From assembly GCF_900112045.1 (NCBI RefSeq), contig NZ_FOJW01000003.1, positions 94,948 through 158,947 on the forward strand: a stretch of DNA of 64,000 nt, written 5' to 3'. Under the pieces are notes generated by a model. That model was not told the DNA's origin. It saw nothing but the letters and a program-made list of their open reading frames with translations, and did not search any database. Shown here one piece after another: positions 29,984 through 42,821 of the stretch. Source of the stretch: Lentibacillus halodurans (GTDB lineage: Bacteria > Bacillota > Bacilli > Bacillales > Amphibacillaceae). Both the position numbers and the translations under genes were made by a program. The number at the start of each line of letters is the position of its first letter. The stretch's first letter is position 1.

Positions 29984-30235
29984 ATGCGAAATATTATATT
30001 TTATACAAAAGAAAATTGTTCCTTATGTGATCAAGTACTGTCGATGCTAGAATTATTGTGTCATGATTATCCGTTTGAAATCGACAAGCTCGATATTTAT
30101 TCAAATGACGAATGGCTAGAACGATATCAATTGCTGATTCCCGTTGTCCAAATCAATGACACAACGCTTACCTATGAAGAGATCAGTTATGAAGCGCTGG
30201 AGCGAGCGTTAAGGGAAGCCGGCGAAAAGAAGTAA
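29984..30235 (+). CDS. Glutaredoxin-like protein
   Basis: Short thioredoxin-fold protein of 83 residues with FYTKENCSLCDQV near the start, giving a CxxC pair, and the cis-proline region LLIPVVQIND. Such proteins lie between rpoN and cggR in many Bacilli. The redox partner is not known. GGAGG precedes the ATG and the gap to rpoN is 13 bases, so both are probably one transcript. Confidence 0.85.
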   Translation: MRNIIFYTKENCSLCDQVLSMLELLCHDYPFEIDKLDIYSNDEWLERYQLLIPVVQINDTTLTYEEISYEALERALREAGEKK

Positions 30236-30240
30236 ATCAT

Positions 30241-30268
30241 TTGTATAAAACAATATCTGTGATAAAAT
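30241..30268 (+). promoter_or_regulatory. Putative promoter of the cggR-gapA operon
   Basis: TTGTAT at 30241-30246, 16-base spacer, TAAAAT at 30263-30268. It lies just upstream of the CggR operator at 30312-30347, consistent with CggR acting as a roadblock or repressor downstream of the start. Confidence 0.5.
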
Positions 30269-30311
30269 AATGAATGCAGGAAAACTCATAAACATATTTT
30301 TTTGCCATTGG

Positions 30312-30347
30312 CGGGACAAATTGTAATCATCCGGGACGAATTATGAC
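30312..30347 (+). promoter_or_regulatory. CggR operator
   Basis: CGGGAC at 30312 and again at 30332, each followed by six bases and a TGAC/TGTC-like half (TAAT at 30324, TGAC at 30344). This is the tandem spacing known for the B. subtilis gapA operator (CGGGAC-N6-TGTC-N4-CGGGAC-N6-TGTC). The regulator gene begins 18 bases later, so autoregulation is expected, relieved by fructose 1,6-bisphosphate. Confidence 0.9.
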
Positions 30348-30365
30348 CAGTGAAGGAGTCTTTTC

Positions 30366-31400
30366 ATGCAGGAATTGATTGACATACAGAAGAAATTATA
30401 CCCTGACTTGCTGGAAGTTATACAAGAGCGGTATATGCTCATGCAGCATATAGAACGCCTGCAGCCGATTGGCAGGCGTTCCCTGTCTGACAACACGAAA
30501 CTTACCGAACGGCATGTGCGCAGCGAAGTGGATGTTCTGTCCAGACAAGGGTTGATCAATATGTCATCAAAAGGAATGCTATTAACTAAAGAGGGAAAAT
30601 TAGTTATTGACCAGTTAGCAGTATTCATGCATGAAATGATGGGTCTGAGCGTTTTAGAAAGACAATTGAAGGATATATTACAACGGGACAATATTGTAGT
30701 TGTTCCCGGTAATAGCGATGAACAGGAATGGGTAAAACAAGAAATGGGAAAAGCATGTGTGACATTTTTGAAGGAAAATGTATCATCAGACCGGACCATG
30801 GCTGTTACAGGCGGCACGACAATGGCTGCAATTGCTGAGATGATGAGCCCTTTTGACGGAGATACCGAATGCTTATTTGTTCCTGCCAGGGGTGGTATCG
30901 GCGAAAAAGAGGAAAATCAGGCCAATACGATCGCTGCCAAGATGGCAAGACAGGCAAAAGGCAGTTACAGACTGCTTTACGTCCCGGATCCGTTAAGTGA
31001 ATCCTCGTACCGAACGATGATGAAGGAACCAGCTGTGATTGACATTTTAAAGATTATCCAAGGTTCTGACATTGTGCTGCATGGAATTGGGGATGCGATC
31101 ACCATGGCGAAGCGACGTAAAACGTCGAATGATATTATGCGGAAGCTGAGGGAAAAAGAAGCTGTCAGTGAGGCATTTGGTTACTATTTTAACGCTGCCG
31201 GCGAAGTTGTCCATAAGGTGAGGACGATTGGGATTCATTTGGATGACTTATCTGAAAGCAGTCAGCTAGTTATCACTGTAGCAGGCGGAAAGTCGAAAGC
31301 CCGGGCTATCACATCGTACTTTAAGCAGGGCAGAAGTGACCTGCTCATAACCGATGAGGCAGCAGCAGAAGCGATTTTAAGGGAAAACCCTTCCCTTTAA
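30366..31400 (+). CDS. cggR: Central glycolytic genes regulator CggR
   Basis: SorC-family repressor, 344 residues. An N-terminal winged helix (RYMLMQHIERLQPIGRRSLS...TERHVRSEVDVLSRQGL) is followed by the sugar-phosphate-binding domain with AVTGGTTMAAIAEMM and FVPARGGIGE. It represses the gapA operon and releases DNA when fructose 1,6-bisphosphate is bound. The operator lies directly upstream; gapA starts 39 bases after the stop. GAAGGAG precedes the ATG. Confidence 0.95.
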   Translation: MQELIDIQKKLYPDLLEVIQERYMLMQHIERLQPIGRRSLSDNTKLTERHVRSEVDVLSRQGLINMSSKGMLLTKEGKLVIDQLAVFMHEMMGLSVLERQLKDILQRDNIVVVPGNSDEQEWVKQEMGKACVTFLKENVSSDRTMAVTGGTTMAAIAEMMSPFDGDTECLFVPARGGIGEKEENQANTIAAKMARQAKGSYRLLYVPDPLSESSYRTMMKEPAVIDILKIIQGSDIVLHGIGDAITMAKRRKTSNDIMRKLREKEAVSEAFGYYFNAAGEVVHKVRTIGIHLDDLSESSQLVITVAGGKSKARAITSYFKQGRSDLLITDEAAAEAILRENPSL

Positions 31401-31427
31401 AATAAATATTTGACTTGAATCAATTAG

Positions 31428-32450
<1,023 letters not shown>

Positions 32451-32461
32451 TATGCATATCA

Positions 32462-32487
32462 GGGGGAGGGCCATCCTCCTCCTTTTT
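32462..32487 (+). terminator. Hairpin/terminator between gapA and pgk
   Basis: GGAGG, a five-base loop and CCTCC inside a longer G/C-rich stem, followed by TTTTT. It probably lets only part of the transcripts go on to pgk, giving extra cggR-gapA message; the remaining gap up to 32601 has no gene. Confidence 0.7.
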
Positions 32488-32601
32488 CTGATCCCCTGCG
32501 GAAAGCATGTGTATTTCAACGACGATCCAGATAACAACAATTCATAAGAAAAGCTTTCTGGTTTTACAATACATACTTGATTAACAGGAGGAGGTTTTGG
32601 C

Positions 32602-33783
32602 ATGAATAAAAAAACACTTCAAGATCTTGATGTTAATGGGAAAAAAGTGTTTTGCCGTGTTGACTTCAATGTACCGATGAAAAACGGTGAAGTCACCGAT
32701 GACACACGAATCAGGGCTGCACTGCCAACGATTGAACATTTGTTAGAAAAAGGAGCGGTCGTTATTTTGGCAAGCCACCTTGGACGGCCAAAGGGTGAAG
32801 TGATTGAAGAACTGCGGCTTGATCCGGTGGCCGAACGATTAAGTGACCTGCTCGGAAAAGAAGTGGTTAAAACGGATACGGTTTATGGGAAGGAAGTCAA
32901 TGAGGCTCTCTCACAAGTCAGTAATGGTGACGTTGTATTAATTGAGAATGTCCGTTTTGACCCCGGTGAGGAAAAAAATGATCCATCCCTCATCCAGGCT
33001 TTTGCGGATATGGCTGACTTGTATATCAATGATGCATTCGGGACAGCTCACCGGGCACACGCCTCAACAACAGGAGTGGCGGAAAAATTGCCTGCAGCAA
33101 CTGGGTTTTTAATGGAAAAAGAAATTGAAGTACTCGGCAAAGCACTGGAAAATCCTGACAGACCATTTACAGCGATCATCGGCGGTGCCAAGGTTAAAGA
33201 TAAAATCAATGTGATCGATCATTTGCTTGATAAAGTCGATAACCTGATTATCGGCGGTGGTCTTGCCTATACATTTGTCAAAGCGCAAGGCTATGAGATT
33301 GGAAAATCATTATTGGAAGAAGATAAAATCGAGCTGGCGAAAGATTTTATGCAAAAAGCGCAGGATAAAGGTGTCCGTTTTGTTATGCCGGAAGATGTCG
33401 TTGTTGCAGATGATTTTTCGGAAGAAGCCAACACGAAAATAGTTGACATTGAAGAAATACCTGCCGATTGGGAAGCATTGGACATTGGTCCAGCGACGCG
33501 CGAAAAATATAATCAGATTGTGAAAGATTCTAAACTTGTTATCTGGAATGGACCAATGGGTGTGTTTGAATATAATGCCTTTGCCGGTGGAACGAGAGCC
33601 GTTGCTGAAAGCCTGGCCGGTACAGAAGGATACACGGTTATCGGCGGTGGTGATTCCGCTGCGGCAGTCGAAAAATTAGGTTTTGCGGATGATATGGATC
33701 ATGTTTCAACAGGCGGTGGAGCATCCCTGGAATTTATGGAAGGAAAAGTTCTGCCAGGTGTGAAGGCACTTGACGACAAATAG
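32602..33783 (+). CDS. pgk: Phosphoglycerate kinase
   Basis: Makes ATP and 3-phosphoglycerate from 1,3-bisphosphoglycerate. The 393-residue length is typical. N-terminal substrate site [37 protein letters not shown] and the C-terminal nucleotide domain with [10 protein letters not shown] and [10 protein letters not shown] are all present. AGGAGGAGG precedes the ATG. Eighteen bases separate it from tpiA. Confidence 0.98.
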   Translation: MNKKTLQDLDVNGKKVFCRVDFNVPMKNGEVTDDTRIRAALPTIEHLLEKGAVVILASHLGRPKGEVIEELRLDPVAERLSDLLGKEVVKTDTVYGKEVNEALSQVSNGDVVLIENVRFDPGEEKNDPSLIQAFADMADLYINDAFGTAHRAHASTTGVAEKLPAATGFLMEKEIEVLGKALENPDRPFTAIIGGAKVKDKINVIDHLLDKVDNLIIGGGLAYTFVKAQGYEIGKSLLEEDKIELAKDFMQKAQDKGVRFVMPEDVVVADDFSEEANTKIVDIEEIPADWEALDIGPATREKYNQIVKDSKLVIWNGPMGVFEYNAFAGGTRAVAESLAGTEGYTVIGGGDSAAAVEKLGFADDMDHVSTGGGASLEFMEGKVLPGVKALDDK

Positions 33784-33801
33784 TTTTGGAGAGGTGATAC
33801 A

Positions 33802-34556
33802 ATGCGCAACAAAGTAATTGCCGGAAATTGGAAAATGAATAAAGTATTGTCTGAGGCTGATCAATTCGCCGATTCGGTCACGGCAAGTCTTCCGAATGAT
33901 GATAACGCTGAAGCCATTGTTTGTGCACCATTTCCGTTTTTGCCATCGTTAGTCGAAAAAGCTAAGGGAAGCGATTTGAAAATCGGTGCGCAAAATATGC
34001 ACTTTGAAGAAAGTGGTGCATTCACCGGTGAAGTAAGTCCGGTTATGCTGAAGGACCTTGGTGTCACACACGTGGTGATTGGTCACTCGGAACGTCGTGA
34101 ACATTTTGCAGAAACGGATGAAACAGTTAATCAAAAAGTGCATGCGGCATTCAATCATGACCTGACACCGATTGTTTGTGTCGGTGAAACGCTTGAACAG
34201 CGGGAAGCCAATGAAACGATGAACCATATCGAAAACCAAGTACAGAAAGGTTTGCAAGGGCTGAGTGATGAGCAAGTTTCATCGACTATCATTGCATATG
34301 AGCCGATTTGGGCGATTGGCACCGGGAGAACAGCGTCAAGTGAGGAAGCTAATGAAGTGTGTACCCAGATCCGCAACATTGTTCAAGACATAACATCGGA
34401 AAACGTTGCAGAAAAAGTTGTCATTCAATATGGCGGAAGTGTCAAGCCAGCCAACATAGATGAACTCTTGAGTCAGTCCGATATCGATGGCGCTCTTGTC
34501 GGAGGTGCCAGTCTTGAACCAGCGTCATTTCTGCAGCTTGTGGAGGCAGGTACAAA

Positions 34557-34560
<4 letters not shown>
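33802..34560 (+). CDS. tpiA: Triosephosphate isomerase
   Basis: A 252-residue TIM barrel converting dihydroxyacetone phosphate and glyceraldehyde 3-phosphate. GNWKMNK at the start holds the catalytic lysine, VIGHSERRE the histidine, and [15 protein letters not shown] the catalytic glutamate with the flexible loop. The stop overlaps the gpmI ATG (ATGA), so translation is coupled. Also the point where products of the glp/dha genes of this window join glycolysis. Confidence 0.98.
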
Positions 34561-37395
<2,835 letters not shown>

Positions 37396-37411
37396 ACATG
37401 TGAAGTTACTG

Positions 37412-37437
37412 GAGACGGATTTTCCGTCTCTTTTTTT
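37412..37437 (+). terminator. Terminator of the glycolytic operon
   Basis: GAGACGGA and TCCGTCTC form a perfect eight-base stem with a three-base loop, followed by seven T. Confidence 0.95.
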
Positions 37438-37637
37438 ATGCTCAGCTAGCACCCCAATGCCACACCTGTTATCCATCTCGTAAATCTTTTTTTCAAGTGA
37501 TGCCCTCTTTTGTATAACTACAAAAGATTGTAATGGTAAAAAAGGGGCATTGATTTGACATTTTTTCGGGTATAGGACAAATTTATGGTTGAATAAAGTT
37601 AACTGGGCAACTATTCCAATTTTGGGAGAGGATATAT

Positions 37638-38606
37638 GTGGCACAAAAGGTGTTGGTGTTCGGGGATATTGGCATTGATGATACTATTGCATTAATATAT
37701 GCCTATTTTGACGCCGCAATCGATATTGTTGGTGTCGTAGCTAATTATGGGAACATTCCCAGGGAGAAAGCTTTGGCAAATGTGAATTATGTCAGAGAAC
37801 TGTTTGATATTGAGCCATCTGTTCAGGTTATTTCAGGTGCACACATTCCTATGACAGGAGAAGATCCTGTATTTCAACCCGAAATTCATGGTGAGTACGG
37901 GCTAGGTCCAATTGAACCGCCGCTTGTGACCAATGACGGTTTGGTAGAAAATTTTTTTGAGGCCGTTGAAATTATAAAACAGTATCGTAATCAGGATTTA
38001 GCGATTGTTAATATGGGAAGGTTAACATCACTTGCCACGATGTTTATCAAGTATCCGTCTATCATGGAAAATGTACAGCGTTTTTATATGATGGGAGGTG
38101 CGTTCTGGGTTCCAGGCAATGCTACGGCAGTGTCGGAAGCGAACTTTTACGGTGATCCAATTGCAGCACAGCTGGTTTTGAAAAATGCATCTAATGTAAC
38201 GATTATTCCGTTAAATGTTACGCGACAGGCCATTGCAACACCGCAAATGGTAGATCATATCAATCAGGTGGGAGAGGCGAAAATTGTAAAGCCGCTGTTG
38301 GACTATTACTATAATTTCTATAAACAACGGAATCCGAGGATACAAGGGAGTCCGCTGCATGATGTCGTAACATTAATGGCAACTGTTTATGATGAAATGT
38401 TTACATTCAGATATTTACCGGTTGATATTATTCAAAGCAGAAATGGTGTTGAAAGAGGTCAAAGTATTGCTGATATCAGACCGTATGGCGATGTGTTGGA
38501 GGGCAAAGCTGAAGATGAAAAACATCACCGTATTGCATTAGATCTTGATTACTGGCAATTTTATAGTTATTTTATGTCCATTATGACTGGGCGGGCGTTT
38601 CAATGA
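37638..38606 (+). CDS. Nucleoside hydrolase family protein (IunH-like)
   Basis: A 322-residue protein of the inosine-uridine nucleoside hydrolase fold. Matching parts are VFGDIGIDDTIALIYA, VVANYGNIPREKA, ANFYGDPIAAQLVL and SPLHDVVTLMA. The usual N-terminal DxDxGxDD calcium motif here reads FGDIGIDD: the first Asp is replaced by Phe, while the second Asp and the DD pair remain. Activity may be altered. GTG 37638 follows GGGAGAGGA. No nucleoside transport gene is adjacent. Confidence 0.85.
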   Translation: MAQKVLVFGDIGIDDTIALIYAYFDAAIDIVGVVANYGNIPREKALANVNYVRELFDIEPSVQVISGAHIPMTGEDPVFQPEIHGEYGLGPIEPPLVTNDGLVENFFEAVEIIKQYRNQDLAIVNMGRLTSLATMFIKYPSIMENVQRFYMMGGAFWVPGNATAVSEANFYGDPIAAQLVLKNASNVTIIPLNVTRQAIATPQMVDHINQVGEAKIVKPLLDYYYNFYKQRNPRIQGSPLHDVVTLMATVYDEMFTFRYLPVDIIQSRNGVERGQSIADIRPYGDVLEGKAEDEKHHRIALDLDYWQFYSYFMSIMTGRAFQ

Positions 38607-38655
38607 ATGGCATAATAAATGGAAAGAGCTTTTGAACGAGGTGATCCCCATCGAT

Positions 38656-39228
38656 ATGTTAACAGCCATCAAAACACGCAGGTCTATTTATAACTTTAAA
38701 CGTGAAGAAGTAGACCAATCTATTATGCAGGACATTTTTACTTATGGGTCTTATGCACCGACACATTATATGAAAGAACCGTGGAATATAAAGCTTTATG
38801 AAAAGGAAGGAAAGACAAGTTTTGTTGATGCTATAATAGCAAGCTATCAGCGGATAGGTATGCTGAAATCTGGTGATGATCCAAAGACACGAAACATGAT
38901 TAAATCTATGAGACAATTTTTATTGCAGATTCCGCATCATGCATTGATTTATTTTCGAAAGGAAGAAGATCCTGTCCGATATGAGGAGGAGTATGCCAGT
39001 ATTTGTGCATTTATTCAAAATGCGCAGCTTGCCGCCTGGGAATATGGGGTCGGTATGCTCTGGACGATTACGCCATATATGCATGATGAAACATTTCTTG
39101 AGGATATCGGACTGGACAGCAGGAAAGAAAAAATTGCAGCCGTCATGCAGATGGGCTATCCGGAAAAAATACCTCATGATAAAGGAAGAACCCCCATTAC
39201 TGATAAACTGGAATTTATTTCGAGATGA
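38656..39228 (+). CDS. Nitroreductase family protein
   Basis: FMN-dependent reductase of about 190 residues. AIKTRRSIYNFKREEVDQ is the standard N-terminus that contacts FMN phosphate, and LAAWEYGVGMLWTI with VMQMGYPEKIP near the C-terminus matches the family. Substrate unknown. ATG 38656 is preceded by GAGGTGAT; the longer start at 38632 is less likely. It follows the nucleoside hydrolase closely (49 bases) and may be co-transcribed. Confidence 0.88.
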   Translation: MLTAIKTRRSIYNFKREEVDQSIMQDIFTYGSYAPTHYMKEPWNIKLYEKEGKTSFVDAIIASYQRIGMLKSGDDPKTRNMIKSMRQFLLQIPHHALIYFRKEEDPVRYEEEYASICAFIQNAQLAAWEYGVGMLWTITPYMHDETFLEDIGLDSRKEKIAAVMQMGYPEKIPHDKGRTPITDKLEFISR

Positions 39229-39290
39229 ACTTTGGGTTGAGGAATGATTATTTATAGAGTGAGTAAGAAATTTGCTGAATGGGTAGATAT

Positions 39291-39380
39291 TAACAGAACA
39301 GAAAAGGAATCGACAGAAGAGCAAGAATATCAACAGAAGAAAGCGGAAATCAACAGAAAAAAATGAATCGACGGAAAGGA
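39291..39380. repeat. Five degenerate 20-bp direct repeats
   Basis: The core ACAGAA (last copy ACGGAA) recurs at 39293, 39313, 39333, 39353 and 39371, giving spacings of 20, 20, 20 and 18, with most copies reading ATCRACAGAA. The array sits between the nitroreductase stop and the ptsI terminator. No protein repeat is intended, since stops occur. Purpose unknown. Confidence 0.8.
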
Positions 39381-39416
39381 AAGTGAAAAAATTAGTAAGA
39401 CAATGGCTCAAATCAT

Positions 39417-39450
39417 AAAACGCCCGGAAATCATATTAGATTCCGAGCGT
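39417..39450 (-). terminator. Terminator of ptsI
   Basis: On the minus strand CGCTCGGAATC pairs with GATTTCCGGGCG (two mismatches), followed by TTTT. It lies just past the ptsI stop codon. Confidence 0.75.
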
Positions 39451-39457
39451 CCATCCG

Positions 39458-41164
39458 TTATTCGGTTTTCTCTTTGACAAATTCGACTACTTCTTCAGCA
39501 GTACCCATAGATAAAAATTTATTTTTGCAGGAAGCCATTTTTTCTTGCGACAGTCCGCGGATCTGCGTGCGTGCCGGGAGAATGGATGTTGCGCTCATGC
39601 TGAATTCATCAAGTCCGAGTCCGAGCAATGCAGGGATTGCAATCGAGTCACCGGCCATTTCACCGCACATGCCAACCCATTTATCTTCGGCGTGTGCAGC
39701 TTCAATCACCGTGCTGATCAGATTTAAAATCGCCGGATGGTAAGGCTGATACAAATAGGATACACGCTCATTCATGCGGTCAGCTGCCATTGTATACTGA
39801 ATCAGGTCATTGGTACCGATGCTGAAAAAGTCAACTTCTTTGGCAAACTGTTTGGCGATCACAGCAGTTGATGGAATTTCGACCATGATACCAACTTCAA
39901 TATCATCAGATACGCTGATACCTTCGTCTTTCAGGTTTTGCTTTTCGTCCAGCAGAATATTATTTGCCTGCTGAAACTCTTCCAGTGTCGCGACCATTGG
40001 GAACATAATTTTTAAATTGCCGTGTGCACTGGCACGAAGCAATGCTCGGAGCTGCGTACGGAAAATATCCTCATTTTCCAGGCAGAAGCGAATGGCGCGG
40101 AACCCTAAAAATGGGTTTAGTTCCTCAGGCAAGTCCAAATAGCTTAATTCCTTATCCCCGCCAATATCTAACGTGCGGACGACAACCGGTTTATCTTCCA
40201 TTTGCTCAAGCACGGTTTTATAGGCATCATATTGCTCATCTTCTGTAGGTAATTGGCTTTTTCCCATGTATAAAAATTCAGTGCGATATAAGCCGATTCC
40301 CTCTCCTCCGTTGGCAAGGACACTTGCAACATCGTCCGGTGTACCGATATTCGCTGCCAGTTCTACTTGCTCTTTATCAGCTGTAATGGTTGGCTCATCC
40401 TTCAATTCGGCCCATTCTTCTTTTTGCTTGTCGAAGTTTGCCTGTTTTTTCTTGTAGGATGCCAATTCATCATCAGAAGGATTCAAAATAACTTTTCCTT
40501 CAATCCCATCGACGATAACCATATCATTGTGCTGAACTATATCCGTGATTTCCTTAGTGCCGACTACAGCGGGTATTTCCAGTGATCTGGCCATGATCGC
40601 TGAATGTGATGTCCTTCCGCCAATATCCGTTGCAAAACCCTGGACAAATTCCCGATTCAGCTGTGCAGTATCGGATGGGGTTAAGTCTTTGGCGATGACA
40701 ATTACTTCCTCATCGATCAGCCCCGGATTGGGAATTGTGACCCCAAGCAAGTGTGCCAGCACGCGTTTTGCAACGTCCTGAATATCAGCAGCACGTTCCC
40801 GCATATATTCATTATCCATATTTTTAAACATGTCGATGAACATATTGGTTGTCTCTTCCAAAGCGGTTTCAGCTATCACATTTTCGTTCCTAATCTTATC
40901 TTTAATCGGGTTAACCAGTTCCGGATCATCCAAAACGAGCAAATGGGCTGAAAAAATTTCGGCATGTTCATCTCCCATTTCCTTCCTGGTATGCGCCCGT
41001 ATTTTTTCCAGTTCTTCTTTGGCTGTATCGAGCGCTTTTTCCAGACGTTCGACTTCTTTATTTGGATCATCGATTGATTTTTTTTCATATGTTAATTCCG
41101 GTGTGACAAGCTGATACGCCTTGGCGATCGCAATTCCATTCGATGCGGCAATTCCTTCAATCAT
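39458..41164 (-). CDS. ptsI: PTS enzyme I (phosphoenolpyruvate-protein phosphotransferase)
   Basis: First phosphotransfer step of the sugar PTS: phosphate moves from phosphoenolpyruvate to EI and then HPr. About 568 residues. The active histidine is in [21 protein letters not shown] near residue 187, and the PEP-binding domain carries [21 protein letters not shown] and the C-terminal [12 protein letters not shown] 41164 is chosen; the TTG at 41176 is adjacent to the AAGGG site. Unusually, ptsH is not next to it: the upstream neighbour is a hydrolase. It would serve DhaM and GlpK regulation. Confidence 0.97.
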   Translation of the reverse strand: MIEGIAASNGIAIAKAYQLVTPELTYEKKSIDDPNKEVERLEKALDTAKEELEKIRAHTRKEMGDEHAEIFSAHLLVLDDPELVNPIKDKIRNENVIAETALEETTNMFIDMFKNMDNEYMRERAADIQDVAKRVLAHLLGVTIPNPGLIDEEVIVIAKDLTPSDTAQLNREFVQGFATDIGGRTSHSAIMARSLEIPAVVGTKEITDIVQHNDMVIVDGIEGKVILNPSDDELASYKKKQANFDKQKEEWAELKDEPTITADKEQVELAANIGTPDDVASVLANGGEGIGLYRTEFLYMGKSQLPTEDEQYDAYKTVLEQMEDKPVVVRTLDIGGDKELSYLDLPEELNPFLGFRAIRFCLENEDIFRTQLRALLRASAHGNLKIMFPMVATLEEFQQANNILLDEKQNLKDEGISVSDDIEVGIMVEIPSTAVIAKQFAKEVDFFSIGTNDLIQYTMAADRMNERVSYLYQPYHPAILNLISTVIEAAHAEDKWVGMCGEMAGDSIAIPALLGLGLDEFSMSATSILPARTQIRGLSQEKMASCKNKFLSMGTAEEVVEFVKEKTE

Positions 41165-41231
41165 GATATTGACCAACCCTTCGATAAAAATTTACTCCAT
41201 TCTACATTTTACATGTTTGTTCGGCATCAAA

Positions 41232-42155
41232 TCAAGAAATCTTGCTTGTCAAACCAATGACCCAGTTTAACAGAATCCGGTAAATTTCATCCCGGTTCCG
41301 TTCATTTAATAATTCATGCCGACTTTTTTCAAATAAAATGGTCATGATGTCGTTGAGTCCTGCATCATTGTACAATTCCGCTGTTTTCCAGACCCCTTTT
41401 GCATAGTCACCGACAGGGTCTTCATTTCCGCCTGCGATGAGCATTGGCAGGTCGGAGCGAATTTGCCGGTTCCTTTTTTGGTCATGAATCAGTGTCAATC
41501 CGGTCATTAAATCTTTAAAAAACCCTGCTGTTGGAATGAATCCGCAGTATGGATCATCAATGTACGATTGAATCATTCTGTCATCACGGGAAAGCCAGTC
41601 TAATTTTGTTTTTTTGTTTTGAACACGCTTGTTAAATGATGAAAAGACCAGTGCATTCATCAAGCCTGATTTTTCTTTTGGCGGCAGATTTGCAGCTATT
41701 CTCCGCGCTGTTTCACTGGTGAATCGGGAATAATGGCCTGTTCCAGTCAATATAACGCCATCGACAAGTTCGCTATGCACTTGAATGAAATGTCTGGTTA
41801 AAAACGATCCCATACTATGCCCTAGCAAAAACAGTGATGTGTCCGGGTAATGCTGTCTGATTTGTTTAGTGACTGCATACAAGTCATCCGTTACCGTTTC
41901 AAATCCGTTTTCGTCAGCAAAATATCCGAGTATCCCCTGTTTTTCACCGGTTTTGCCGTGTCCGCGGTGATCATTTCCATATACAAAAATATTGTTTTCA
42001 ACCAAAAAATCAGCAAAATCATCATAACGCCCAATATGTTCTGCCATACCGTGGGCGATTTGGACAATTGCTTTCGGCTTGTTTTCAGGGGTGAACCATT
42101 TTTTTACATATATTTTGATGTTGTCAGGCTGTGTGAACCAAAATGTCTTTTCCAT
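41232..42155 (-). CDS. Alpha/beta hydrolase, monoacylglycerol lipase / lysophospholipase type
   Basis: A 307-residue cytoplasmic hydrolase of the serine aminopeptidase S33 / PldB-like group. AIVQIAHGMAEHIGRY gives the HG oxyanion region, YGNDHRGHGKTGEKQG is the family mark, and the nucleophile elbow is LLGHSMGSFL. Aspartate in GGNEDPVGD and histidine in KSRHELLNE complete the triad. Probable substrates are monoacylglycerols or lysophospholipids, which would release glycerol; this is inferred from the family. Confidence 0.9.
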   Translation of the reverse strand: MEKTFWFTQPDNIKIYVKKWFTPENKPKAIVQIAHGMAEHIGRYDDFADFLVENNIFVYGNDHRGHGKTGEKQGILGYFADENGFETVTDDLYAVTKQIRQHYPDTSLFLLGHSMGSFLTRHFIQVHSELVDGVILTGTGHYSRFTSETARRIAANLPPKEKSGLMNALVFSSFNKRVQNKKTKLDWLSRDDRMIQSYIDDPYCGFIPTAGFFKDLMTGLTLIHDQKRNRQIRSDLPMLIAGGNEDPVGDYAKGVWKTAELYNDAGLNDIMTILFEKSRHELLNERNRDEIYRILLNWVIGLTSKIS

Positions 42156-42309
42156 TGTTTATCATCCATTCTGAAACATGTCATTATTTTTATGATAAAC
42201 GAAAATCCGGATACGTCCAAAATTAAGCTCAAGATCACTTGCGATGGATGACGGGGTTGTGCTAAAGTAAATTGTAGGTATATAGTGTTTCTGACTGGGG
42301 GTGCGCTTT

Positions 42310-42543
42310 ATGGCAAGTTTGATTCATATCGCATTGTTGATTGATGCCGTTATTATGGTTGTATTAATTTTATTGCAATCGGGAAAAAGTGCCGGACTTT
42401 CCGGAGCGATTTCGGGTGGAGCCGAGCAGCTTTTCGGTAAACAAAAAGCACGGGGAGCAGATTTGTTTTTACATCGGGGGACAATCGTTACCGGCGTACT
42501 GTTCTTTGTTCTGGCTTTTTTGAGTGCGTATATTTTGCAGTGA
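42310..42543 (+). CDS. secG: Preprotein translocase subunit SecG
   Basis: A 77-residue inner-membrane protein with two helices and the invariant loop [24 protein letters not shown] between them. It assists SecYE in protein export. ATG 42310 lies nine bases after TGGGG; GTG 42301 overlaps the site. secG heads the same order (carboxylesterase, rnr, smpB, ssrA) as in Bacillus subtilis. Confidence 0.96.
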   Translation: MASLIHIALLIDAVIMVVLILLQSGKSAGLSGAISGGAEQLFGKQKARGADLFLHRGTIVTGVLFFVLAFLSAYILQ

Positions 42544-42546
42544 ACT

Positions 42547-42579
42547 CAAACCCTTATCGCAAATGGCGATAAGGGTTTA
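42547..42579 (+). terminator. Hairpin after secG
   Basis: AAACCCTTATCGC pairs with GCGATAAGGGTTT (loop AAATG). The T-run is weak (TTTATCT), so termination may be partial. Confidence 0.7.
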
Positions 42580-42581
42580 TC

Positions 42582-42751
42582 TATCCCACATCTAACTGGC
42601 AGCAGGCCCTTATCTGATTAAACCAAAGAAATAAATGGGGACAACTGCCAGGCAGATCAAAATGCGACGTCCTGTGCGTCGTAATGTCCGATTCGTTCAT
42701 CTATCAATCAGTGGACAAAATATCTTCTCGATGATTGAAGGTTCACTCTAT
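42582..42751 (-). repeat. Inverted copy of the dispersed intergenic repeat
   Basis: Read on the minus strand from 42751 it runs GTGAACCTTCAATCA... through CGAATCGGAC, then ACGACGCACAGGACGTCGC, GCCTGGCAGTTG and ends CCAGTTAGATGTGGGATA. Each block has a counterpart, in the same order, at 59553-59758, and the first block matches the 117-bp units at 10880. The hairpin arms are TCAATCA / TGATTGA, different from the other copies but still paired. It fills the secG-carboxylesterase gap. Confidence 0.8.
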
Positions 42752-42821
42752 TTTCGCAATTTAATAATAGGGGAAGGTACATGATATGAACTAGGAATGA
42801 TAGAAGGAGATGAGATACATC

